NCBI GenBank assembly: GCA_021200345.1 | Contig: JAJQGR010000248.1 | Coordinates: forward strand, 1 to 6,751 | DNA: 6,751 nucleotides | From: Lachnospiraceae bacterium | GTDB lineage: Bacteria > Bacillota > Clostridia > Lachnospirales > Lachnospiraceae | Direction: 5' to 3' | Shown here: positions 1 to 5,855 of the stretch, piece by piece | Layout of the letters: each line of letters opens with the position of its first letter | Numbering within the stretch: the stretch's first letter is position 1 | The notes under the pieces: model-generated | The model's input: only the letters and a program-made list of their open reading frames with translations | Told to the model about the DNA's origin: nothing | Database searches by the model: none | Position numbers and translations under genes: made by a program

Positions 1-32
1 ATCTCGTACATTCCCGCGATTACCTGCGACAT
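1..32 (-). CDS. 5' end of a probable Ser/Thr protein kinase (partial, cut by window edge)
   Basis: Only ten full codons are visible, reading MSQVIAGMYE and then an incomplete codon AT. A strong AGGAGG site at 41-46 lies 8 bases before this ATG, and the preceding small gene stops 3 bases upstream, so the start is well supported as a real, translationally coupled gene. The residues IAGMYE resemble the segment just before the glycine-rich loop of bacterial Hanks-type kinases (typically I-x-G-x-Y-x-I/L). The same block holds a PP2C phosphatase and an FHA protein, the usual partners of such kinases. The start is seen in the sequence; the kinase identity is inference from a very short stretch plus context, and another protein cannot be excluded. 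Confidence 0.5.
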   Translation of the reverse strand, partial: MSQVIAGMYE

Positions 33-35
33 ATG

Positions 36-215
36 TCATCCCTCCTGTACCGACACAGGCTTTCCGTACTCCTGCTCCAGTTTCCTTTTCAGGCGCCTGC
101 CTCCAATATGAAAGCAGATCAGGCATACCATCGTCAGGAACACTGCCAATACCATCAGTGCAATACCGCCATATACCAGCATTTCGCTACTGTTCAGATT
201 AGCAATATTCAACAT
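36..215 (-). CDS. Small single-pass membrane protein, 59 residues, unknown function
   Basis: This short reading frame starts MLNIANLNSSEML and has one clear hydrophobic segment at about residues 13-37, rich in Leu, Val, Met and Phe. A strongly basic stretch follows (GGRRLKRKLEQEYG, residues 38-51), then a short polar tail. The positive charges after the segment suggest an N-out, C-in topology by the positive-inside rule. An AGGAGG site at 221-226 lies 5 bases before the ATG, and the stop lies 3 bases before the next start, with that gene's ribosome site inside this gene's end. Coupling on both sides argues for real translation. I recognise no family. Position between a prepilin-peptidase N domain and a putative kinase suggests a small accessory subunit of the pilus or secretion machine, which is inference only. 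Confidence 0.75.
   Translation of the reverse strand: MLNIANLNSSEMLVYGGIALMVLAVFLTMVCLICFHIGGRRLKRKLEQEYGKPVSVQEG
41..46 (-). promoter_or_regulatory. Ribosome binding site AGGAGG for the left-edge gene
   Basis: On the minus strand AGGAGG sits 8 bases before the ATG at 32 and lies inside the last codons of the 59-residue gene. This is a near-consensus Shine-Dalgarno sequence and is the main proof that a new gene begins at 32. Its position suggests coupled translation of the two genes. Confidence 0.75.
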
Positions 216-220
216 TTCAT

Positions 221-226
221 CCTCCT
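221..226 (-). promoter_or_regulatory. Ribosome binding site AGGAGG for the 59-residue membrane protein
   Basis: AGGAGG on the minus strand is followed by ATGAA and then the chosen ATG at 215. The earlier ATG at 220 reaches a stop after two further codons and is too close to the site, so 215 is the functional start. This consensus site supports the small gene, which is short enough to be missed by length-filtered gene callers. Confidence 0.75.
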
Positions 227-278
227 CAGAATTTTTTCTTTGGCAAACTTTCTGAATATGAACTGACCCCGTTCTCAG

Positions 279-767
279 TCATCCAGCCAGATGAATAATC
301 CACATTCCCACAACAGGAGGTAACTGCAAAACCGCCAGAATAATCAGCCCACCGAACAGGCGCCTGAGCGGCCGAAGAGCTTTCTCCCACCACAACCGAA
401 ACAGCAAAATCAGTGCCAGCCCAAACCATTGAAAGCAAAAAAGCTTTCTCATATCAGAACCCGCCAGTAACGTAGACGCGATATAAAGCAGAGGTACGCC
501 CGCCTCAATCAATGGATAATGAAATCCAATGGGTGCTCCACAGCTGCGGCACCTTCCTTTCAGCCATACATAACCCACCACCGGGATCTGATCCCGCAGC
601 AAAATAGAGTTTTGACAATTCGGACAGAAACAATCTTTTGTATTGATCTTTTTTTTCGATCGGATCCGATACTCCAGCGTATTCAGATAACAGCCAGTGA
701 CCAGACCAAACATTGCTGCGAATACGCACTGTATCCCCAAAAGCATGTTAATCTCCCCTACATTCAT
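279..767 (-). CDS. Stand-alone prepilin peptidase N-terminal domain protein (A24_N / DiS_P_DiS type)
   Basis: The protein matches the N-terminal half of PilD-type prepilin peptidases. A first membrane segment (about residues 10-29) ends in GCYLNTLEYR, like the family GSFLNVxxYR. It is followed by a cytoplasmic loop with two CxxC pairs (C48/C51 and C73/C76) and the motifs RDQIPVVGY, LKGRCRSCG and YPLIEA. In PilD this domain binds zinc and is linked to N-methylation of the cleaved pilin. About 75 more residues hold two or three hydrophobic segments, but neither catalytic aspartate of the A24 peptidase; where the first would be expected the sequence reads LLFRLWWEK. The protein is 162 residues against roughly 250 or more for bifunctional enzymes. 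The peptidase domain is encoded separately at 4328-4984. Two starts are plausible: ATG 767 (AAGGA, 6 bases away) and ATG 746 (AGGGGAG, 6 bases away, 155 residues). Confidence 0.85.
   Translation of the reverse strand: MNVGEINMLLGIQCVFAAMFGLVTGCYLNTLEYRIRSKKKINTKDCFCPNCQNSILLRDQIPVVGYVWLKGRCRSCGAPIGFHYPLIEAGVPLLYIASTLLAGSDMRKLFCFQWFGLALILLFRLWWEKALRPLRRLFGGLIILAVLQLPPVVGMWIIHLAG
753..759 (-). promoter_or_regulatory. Internal ribosome binding site AGGGGAG supporting the alternative start at 746
   Basis: AGGGGAG lies 6 bases before an in-frame ATG at 746, inside the first codons of the longer reading frame. The longer start at 767 also has a site (AAGGA at 774-778), so sequence alone does not decide. 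The shorter form begins MLLGIQCVFA, going straight into the first membrane segment as many prepilin peptidases do. Confidence 0.5.
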
Positions 768-788
768 ATATATTCCTTTTTAAAGCTC

Positions 789-1556
789 TCAGCGTTTTTT
801 CCGCTTTCCCTTTTTACCAGCGCTTTCCAGCGTCCGAAGGATTCCCAGAGAAATATTATCTTTCTCCCCACGACTGATCATAATACGGATCAATTTTGAG
901 CATCCCGTTTCCCATTCCAGTGTTGAAGCATTTCCTCTGTCCGGGAGGGCTGTTTTTACATCCTCATCCGTCAAATGATGATACAGGCCGTCCGAACAAT
1001 ATAAAAACATATCCCCCGGCTCTAAGAGGCCTTCCTGACTCTGAAACCAAAGTCTTTCATTTTTCCCCATATAATTTTCAAGGAAATTTTTCAACCTGCC
1101 ATTCTTCATTCTTGCTACGCTTTGATCAGTTGTTAAAAGCTCCAGTCCTCTCCGATACCGATAGATCCGGCTGTCACCCACCTGAATCAGAAAATAATGA
1201 TTTCTTAAAATCACAAACAGCGATAATGTAGTGCCCATGTGCAGGCCGCTGTGCTGCATATAATTCCACAGCGTCTCATTCCATCCCTCCACTCCATCCT
1301 TGATATGAGAGTACATAACCGGCAGCTCCGCATGGGCAATATCCAGCCATCCCGCCACCTCCTCAAACCAGCGTCCGATCTCTTCAATCACCAGACCTGA
1401 GGCAATCTCTCCTCTATCCAGCCCGCCAACACCGTCGCACACAGCGCCCAGAGCAAAACTTTGTCCATCCCGCTCCACACATCGATACAAAATGGCGTCC
1501 TGATTGGTTTCCCTGGCAACGCCAATGTCCGTCGCGCATCCCCCCTCAATTCTCAT
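789..1556 (-). CDS. PP2C-family (PPM) Ser/Thr protein phosphatase
   Basis: This 255-residue protein is a complete single-domain PP2C phosphatase, a metal-dependent enzyme that removes phosphate from Ser/Thr. Ordered motifs: TDIGVARETNQD (residues 9-20), VCDGVGG (39-45, metal ligand D41 and G42), GTTLS (108-112), VGDSRIYRYR (126-135), LTTDQS (141-146), CSDGLYHHLT (187-196, D189) and EKDNISL (231-237, D233). The expected metal-binding aspartates are present, so it should be active. There is no signal peptide or membrane segment, so it is cytoplasmic. It ends in a basic tail, KKGKRKKR. It starts 16 bases after the FHA gene, with a GGGGAG site upstream. Likely substrates are targets of the putative kinase further downstream, perhaps including the FHA protein; that pairing is inference from context. 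Confidence 0.95.
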   Translation of the reverse strand: MRIEGGCATDIGVARETNQDAILYRCVERDGQSFALGAVCDGVGGLDRGEIASGLVIEEIGRWFEEVAGWLDIAHAELPVMYSHIKDGVEGWNETLWNYMQHSGLHMGTTLSLFVILRNHYFLIQVGDSRIYRYRRGLELLTTDQSVARMKNGRLKNFLENYMGKNERLWFQSQEGLLEPGDMFLYCSDGLYHHLTDEDVKTALPDRGNASTLEWETGCSKLIRIMISRGEKDNISLGILRTLESAGKKGKRKKR

Positions 1557-1572
1557 ACCTCGCTCCCCTGTC

Positions 1573-2970
1573 TCAGCAATGAACCCTGTATCGCACCGGT
1601 TGATCCTCCGTGAAAGTCAGTTCCAGTCCATCTGTCAAAGGATAAGGGACATTAGGAACCAGCTGCTGCCCACTTAAAAAGGTATGATTGCGAGAGCCCA
1701 GATCAATAACCCGCAATGATCCATTATCATTTTCAATACGGGCGTGCATACGGCCCATCCGTCGAAACTCGCCTGGGAAAGCGATATCCGGCTGTATCTC
1801 GTCACTTGACTTTCGGCCTATATTGATATAGGGTGTGGAAAATTCCAGACTAATTCTTTGAGGCGCTCCAGGGAACGGACTGTAGGTTAGTTCCAGGTAG
1901 CGCCGCACCCCGCCACCATATCCACTATCCCCGATTTCCGTCATTTCACCAGACTGATCATATAGCGGGTTATAAGAAGGAACAGCGGTTACATCGTTTT
2001 GCAACGAATTAGATCGATAGCCAGATTCCTGATACACCGGCTGAGACTGTGATTCTTCTTTCTTCTTACTTCCATGTCCGAAACCTCCAAAAATCCCCAG
2101 TCCTTTTTTGGCCCCATCGCCATTTTTTTCTGCGCTATCCAGCTTTTCTGCTTTTGATGGCCTCTCTTTCTTTTCCGCTTTCGTTTTTTTCGTCTTTTCT
2201 TTCTTTTTTTTATCATTGCCAAAGAGCTGATTCATGATATCATCCTCTTCCTTTTTCTCCTCTGGAATCTTGGGAGTCGGCTGAGGTGCCACTGCAGGCT
2301 GTTGGGCAGGCTTAGGCGATCCCATCGAAACCGGTTTCGGATTTACAGGAGAGACAGGAGGTGCCTCGTAGCGCTGCGGTTCAACATCCCTGCCGGACGG
2401 CGTTCCAGGAATTCTATCCACGTTTTTTTGCTCCTCCTGAAACATCTGATACAAATCAATCAGGGTAATCTCCCCACCGGTAAAATACCGGTATAACTTC
2501 ACCTGGAAATCCTTATCATCAGTAATCTCCGCGGACCTGAACACATCCCGGAAAAAATCGCTTATCTCATTCTCCGTACTGCAATGGGATGCCTCCGGCA
2601 CATAGATAAAATAGACTTTCTCGTTATATTTATCCAAAAAAACATATCTTGGATCCACGCAGAGATTGTGATAGTCCAAAAACCAGTCTTTTCCCTTGAT
2701 AAAAGGGGTCAAAAGGTTCAGATAAAGCCTGACAAAATCCGCTTTGGAAAGCTTTTTGTTGGCATATTCCAAAGCCACGGTATTGATCAGCTTATACTTT
2801 AAAATCAGATTGTCATTCATACTCATCAGTCGAAATGGAATCAGGAAATCCGGGCAATCCTCCCGAATCACTTTTACTGCAATCTCATCAATTGCAGCGT
2901 CCTCCTCCAGCGAGATATTCAGATAATTTGCCTCCAAGGTGCTCTGAAATGTAAAACCGTCGGTATTCAT
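1573..2970 (-). CDS. DUF6382-type protein with C-terminal FHA domain
   Basis: The 465-residue protein has three parts. Residues 1-180 form a globular region resembling the DUF6382 domain found ahead of FHA domains in Clostridia (function unknown). Residues about 182-355 are a low-complexity linker: proline-rich at first, lysine/glutamate-rich at 238-305, then Gly/Ser/Tyr-rich. Residues about 358-463 are an FHA domain, a fold that usually binds phosphothreonine, with INIGRKSSD, MGRMHARIE and VIDLGSRNHTF. The core G385, R386, R407, H409 and N428 are present. The serine normally before that second Arg is Gly (G406), and the usual NGT reads NHT, so phosphopeptide binding may be altered. There is no signal peptide or membrane segment. 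It lies 18 bases after the WG-repeat gene and 16 before the PP2C gene, suggesting a phosphosignalling adaptor for the pilus machine. The FHA call is firm; DUF6382 is from recognition of the overall pattern. Confidence 0.88.
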   Translation of the reverse strand: MNTDGFTFQSTLEANYLNISLEEDAAIDEIAVKVIREDCPDFLIPFRLMSMNDNLILKYKLINTVALEYANKKLSKADFVRLYLNLLTPFIKGKDWFLDYHNLCVDPRYVFLDKYNEKVYFIYVPEASHCSTENEISDFFRDVFRSAEITDDKDFQVKLYRYFTGGEITLIDLYQMFQEEQKNVDRIPGTPSGRDVEPQRYEAPPVSPVNPKPVSMGSPKPAQQPAVAPQPTPKIPEEKKEEDDIMNQLFGNDKKKKEKTKKTKAEKKERPSKAEKLDSAEKNGDGAKKGLGIFGGFGHGSKKKEESQSQPVYQESGYRSNSLQNDVTAVPSYNPLYDQSGEMTEIGDSGYGGGVRRYLELTYSPFPGAPQRISLEFSTPYINIGRKSSDEIQPDIAFPGEFRRMGRMHARIENDNGSLRVIDLGSRNHTFLSGQQLVPNVPYPLTDGLELTFTEDQPVRYRVHC

Positions 2971-2988
2971 CCTGTTCTTCCTCCGTTT

Positions 2989-4305
2989 TTATTCCTCAAA
3001 ATAACTCAGTGTGATCAGTGCCTCTCCGTCCGCGAAAAGCGCCTGCGCAATTCCATTATGAAAAGGCTGCGCGTCCTCCAGAATTTCATCAATCACCACC
3101 ACATTGCTCTCACTGATGTACGCCCAGTCCCCCAAAATGCAGACAGCGCCCAAATGATTGCTGAAAGACAAGGCATCCTCATACTGATAATCAATTACCA
3201 AAGTACCTGTCTGATCAATATATCCCCAGTCTCCATCCCCGTTTGCCACAGCAATATATCCCGACGACTCCGGCGCCTTCGCGTCGAAAAAACTATTTTC
3301 ACAGACCCTGTTGCCTTCCGTATCAATCAAATACCACACCCCGCCCTGTTTTACCATGGCAAGCTGACTGCAAAAGGCCTCTCCCAAGGAATTGACCGCC
3401 ACATCGTCATAAATAAAATCTGTCACCGTCTGCCCGGAATCCGTGATGATCCCCCACTTTCCATCTTTCTTCACCGCGGCTACTCCGCAAGCGTTGACAG
3501 TGATATCCTCATACTGATGATTTTCCGCCCTGCAGTTAAAATCATAATCATAATAGCTGTAAGATTCGTTCACCTTCGCCAGAATATATTTGTCCGTCAA
3601 ACCATAAACAGCTTCAACGCCTACCTCATCCAGCCCGTACCTGTCGCCATTCTCCAGTATGGTATAATAAGTGCCATCCACGGACACCACAGCGTAGCCG
3701 GAACTGTTAAAGGATGTGGCAAAATCATAGGCGCAGCTTAGCTGAACCATTCCCATGGAATCGATATATCCCCAATATTCTCCATCCAGCACAGGCATCA
3801 TTTCATTATCCAGGGTAGGGATAATCTCATCATAATTTGTAATTTTCAGAGAATAACCATACCGGTTCTCCTCATAAAATTCTATCAGAGATTCTGTCCC
3901 CAGCTGTTCTATTCCCAGTTTAATCAACGTCATTGCGTTATTCAGGCTCCAACTGTTGATATAATACTGAGCTCCCAGAAGATACTCCTCTTCTGTAGCT
4001 CTGTTGGCCTCCGCCCTGGTATTCACAAGATCCAGGTATGAATCCGCATCCCCATAATTCCTGTAGGCCGCCAGCACCTTTTCCTCGATCCTTTCATTTT
4101 GGTTCGTCTGCAGAGTCAACGCCTCCTCATAAAGCGGAATTGCCCGGACATAAAGACCCTTTGATGCAAATACGTCTGCCTGTTCCACCAGCTCTTCCTG
4201 CTGTTTTACTATATCCTTTCCGGATGCCATCCTGACGGACAAAATCCACCCGACAGCTAAAACCACCAGAAGCGTTGCAAATAAAATTAGCTTTTTCCCT
4301 TTCAT
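2989..4305 (-). CDS. Membrane-anchored TPR-like / WG-repeat protein
   Basis: This 438-residue protein begins with a short basic stretch (MKGKK) and one hydrophobic segment (residues 6-25), an uncleaved anchor or signal sequence, so the rest is probably outside the membrane. Residues 30-145 are helical and TPR-like (for example YVRAIPLYEEALTL, 52-65). From about 170 to the end are WG-type beta repeats, around five or six, some degenerate: YWGYIDSMG (177-185), KWGIITDSG (283-291), VWYLIDTEG (323-331), DWGYIDQTG (359-367) and DWAYISES (393-400), with following YDD/YEDA..F segments. WG repeats have no defined enzymatic role and are thought to be protein-interaction scaffolds. The gene starts 22 bases after the peptidase gene with a GGAGG site 8 bases before the ATG. 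A structural or sensing role beside the pilus machine is inference. Confidence 0.88.
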   Translation of the reverse strand: MKGKKLILFATLLVVLAVGWILSVRMASGKDIVKQQEELVEQADVFASKGLYVRAIPLYEEALTLQTNQNERIEEKVLAAYRNYGDADSYLDLVNTRAEANRATEEEYLLGAQYYINSWSLNNAMTLIKLGIEQLGTESLIEFYEENRYGYSLKITNYDEIIPTLDNEMMPVLDGEYWGYIDSMGMVQLSCAYDFATSFNSSGYAVVSVDGTYYTILENGDRYGLDEVGVEAVYGLTDKYILAKVNESYSYYDYDFNCRAENHQYEDITVNACGVAAVKKDGKWGIITDSGQTVTDFIYDDVAVNSLGEAFCSQLAMVKQGGVWYLIDTEGNRVCENSFFDAKAPESSGYIAVANGDGDWGYIDQTGTLVIDYQYEDALSFSNHLGAVCILGDWAYISESNVVVIDEILEDAQPFHNGIAQALFADGEALITLSYFEE

Positions 4306-4327
4306 CTGTTTTTCCTCCCCACGGATT

Positions 4328-4984
4328 TTATAAAAGAAGCAACGCCACTACAGTCCCTATATACAAAAACGGAACCAGAGCCACTCCGTCCTTTAATCCC
4401 AGCTTTTTTCGACACAGTTGAATGATGCTGTATAAGAAGCAGAATAAAATGCCATAAAAGATCGCCCCCATGATCCTTTGGCCTGTCAGGTACAAGCCCA
4501 TGACGGCGGTCAGCTTCACATCTCCCGCGCCCAGTTCCCTGCGCGATAAAATATAGCAGAGCAAAAAGATCAGCCCGCTGATCAGTCCGCCCGCCGCCGA
4601 GCGAAAGAACAGTGCAATTCCACTTTCGGTATCATAAATGATATACAGGCCCACAATCACCACCCATATCAGAATAAGCAGCAGCAAAAAACGATTGGGA
4701 ATCTTTTTTTCCTGAATATCAGAGATTGAAAGTGCTGCCAGACCCCAGACCAGAATTCCGCTCAGGCACATCTCCACCGGTTCCTGATACAGGCTTCCCA
4801 TCATTCCAATGCCAATCCAGGCTGCCAGCGTCAACACTCCAATTCCCAGCACTTTCCAATCTGCCAAAAGCTCCCCTTTTCTCTTCAGGCCCCATGCTTC
4901 TTTTTTCTCCATCCAATCCATTGCGATATAATATGCGCAGGCAATCAAAACAGCTCCAATCACTGCCCCAATGATTTTCTCCAT
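4328..4984 (-). CDS. A24 prepilin peptidase, protease domain only
   Basis: This 218-residue polytopic membrane protein is a type IV prepilin peptidase (TadV/CpaA-like), which cuts the short leader from Flp-type pilins and pseudopilins at the cytoplasmic face. Both catalytic aspartates are visible: D89 in SISDIQEKKIPN and D155 in ELGAGDVKL, the GxGD signature. The late PFLYIG motif (205-210) is also typical. About six hydrophobic segments are present. It lacks the N-terminal CxxC/methyltransferase domain, as in Tad-type short peptidases; a protein resembling that missing domain is encoded separately at 279-767. Its first 55 residues instead hold one membrane segment and a charged linker. It starts 20 bases after the TadE-like gene, a likely substrate, with a GGGGA site close to the ATG. 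Confidence 0.95.
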   Translation of the reverse strand: MEKIIGAVIGAVLIACAYYIAMDWMEKKEAWGLKRKGELLADWKVLGIGVLTLAAWIGIGMMGSLYQEPVEMCLSGILVWGLAALSISDIQEKKIPNRFLLLLILIWVVIVGLYIIYDTESGIALFFRSAAGGLISGLIFLLCYILSRRELGAGDVKLTAVMGLYLTGQRIMGAIFYGILFCFLYSIIQLCRKKLGLKDGVALVPFLYIGTVVALLLL

Positions 4985-4998
4985 AAAATCCCCTGTCT

Positions 4999-5019
4999 TC
5001 CGTGTCAGTCAGTCACGGA
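4999..5019 (-). other. Small inverted repeat with stop codons in all three frames
   Basis: On the minus strand TCCGTG and CACGGA can pair as a 6-base stem around a 9-base loop. The overlapping run TGACTGACTGA carries TGA in all three frames (at 5015, 5011 and 5007, the last being the real stop of the TadE-like gene). There is no following T run, so it is not an intrinsic terminator. It lies just before the ribosome site of the peptidase gene. It may be chance. Confidence 0.3.
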
Positions 5020-5853
5020 CACCTCCTGCCCGTCTCCGTCAAGCCATCCGGCCACGGACACCCGCTGCACCACATGCAGAGTGCTCTGCGGCAATACCAG
5101 CTGCAGAAAACTCAGATCAATGTCATACTCCACCACAATATCCACAATCTTGCCGTCACTGTCGCAAAACAAAGTGGAGCCATCGAAATCCAGCCCCGAA
5201 TACCCATCCTGCACGCCCATCCCTTTCAGATAAGCATCTGCGGACTGACTGCCCTGCTTTAAATACTTTTCCGTCAGCGCCTGGGCGGCTGCTGTTCCCA
5301 CAATGCTGCGCAGGGTATAGGTGGCGCCGGAGACCCCCATATAGATGATTCCGGCAATCAGGCCATTGGTATCCGAAAACAGACTTTTTACGCTGGCGGC
5401 CGCCTCCTTCACAGAAGTTCCCGCCTCACTGACGCTGGTATTCAGACTGGACAATTGACTCTGAACGGAGCTGATCTTACTTATATCCAGCCCACCGGAA
5501 ACTGTGCTGCCCAGTCCGTTGATCTGGGAGTAAACCTCCTGAACATCGTTCAGTCCCTCTACGACCTTGGAAGTAGTATCGTCTATGGCTCCGGTATAAG
5601 ATGAGCCGTCCTCCTCCAGAGTCTGTACCGCGTCATTCAGCCCCAGCGCCTGATACAGGTAAGAATAGCTGGCAATCTCATGGGCTGCCGAATTGATTGC
5701 GAATTGAACTTTATTATGTATCATGAAAATATTAGTCAGCGAGACAATTGCCAGGGTGACCATGATAAAGACCATAAAGCTGATTACAGCTTCCACGACC
5801 ATTACTCCATCCTGGTGTTTCATGAAATTTTCCTCTTTACAGACCTTTTTCAT
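5005..5853 (-). CDS. TadE-like pseudopilin / pilus assembly protein
   Basis: The N-terminus carries a prepilin-like signal: QDG followed by VMVVEA and a long hydrophobic segment, with glycine at the predicted -1 site and Glu at +5, the type IV/Tad pseudopilin pattern. With the start used here the protein has 282 residues, with G16 before the cut and the hydrophobic segment at about 17-44. The middle (about 95-165) is polar and Ser/Thr/Gln-rich, probably helical, and residues 235-270 (IVDIVVEYDIDLSFL, then a QR..VAGW segment) look like the C-terminal beta region of clostridial TadE-like proteins. It would be a minor pseudopilin processed by the adjacent A24 peptidase. The start is uncertain: ATG 5853 lies 2 bases after the upstream stop with AGAGG 9 bases away; ATG 5823 (272 residues, six-residue leader) has AGAGGA 7 bases away; TTG 5859 is also in frame. 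Confidence 0.85.
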   Translation of the reverse strand: MKKVCKEENFMKHQDGVMVVEAVISFMVFIMVTLAIVSLTNIFMIHNKVQFAINSAAHEIASYSYLYQALGLNDAVQTLEEDGSSYTGAIDDTTSKVVEGLNDVQEVYSQINGLGSTVSGGLDISKISSVQSQLSSLNTSVSEAGTSVKEAAASVKSLFSDTNGLIAGIIYMGVSGATYTLRSIVGTAAAQALTEKYLKQGSQSADAYLKGMGVQDGYSGLDFDGSTLFCDSDGKIVDIVVEYDIDLSFLQLVLPQSTLHVVQRVSVAGWLDGDGQEVSVTD

Positions 5854-5855
5854 TT

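Noticed and set aside
33..266. 77-codon plus-strand frame at the left end
   Set aside because: It is antisense to the 59-residue membrane protein, which has consensus ribosome sites and coupling on both sides; the plus frame has neither.
216..278. The 63-base gap before the small membrane protein as a promoter or terminator
   Set aside because: Apart from the AGGAGG site I find no convincing -10/-35 pair, no stable GC stem and no stem followed by a T run on the minus strand; it is just the longest spacer in the block.
226..438. 70-codon minus-strand frame overlapping the end of the prepilin-peptidase N-domain gene
   Set aside because: No ribosome site at its ATG, no hydrophobic or domain pattern, and it shares most of its length with a gene whose product is recognisable in another frame.
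768..815. Possible hairpin AGCG...CGCT around the end of the PP2C gene
   Set aside because: Only four base pairs and no T run follows on the transcribed strand, so it is not a terminator.
3058..3741. Open frame of 227 codons on the plus strand
   Set aside because: It lies opposite the WG-repeat gene, has no ribosome binding site or recognisable domain, and reads as the antisense shadow of a well-supported gene.
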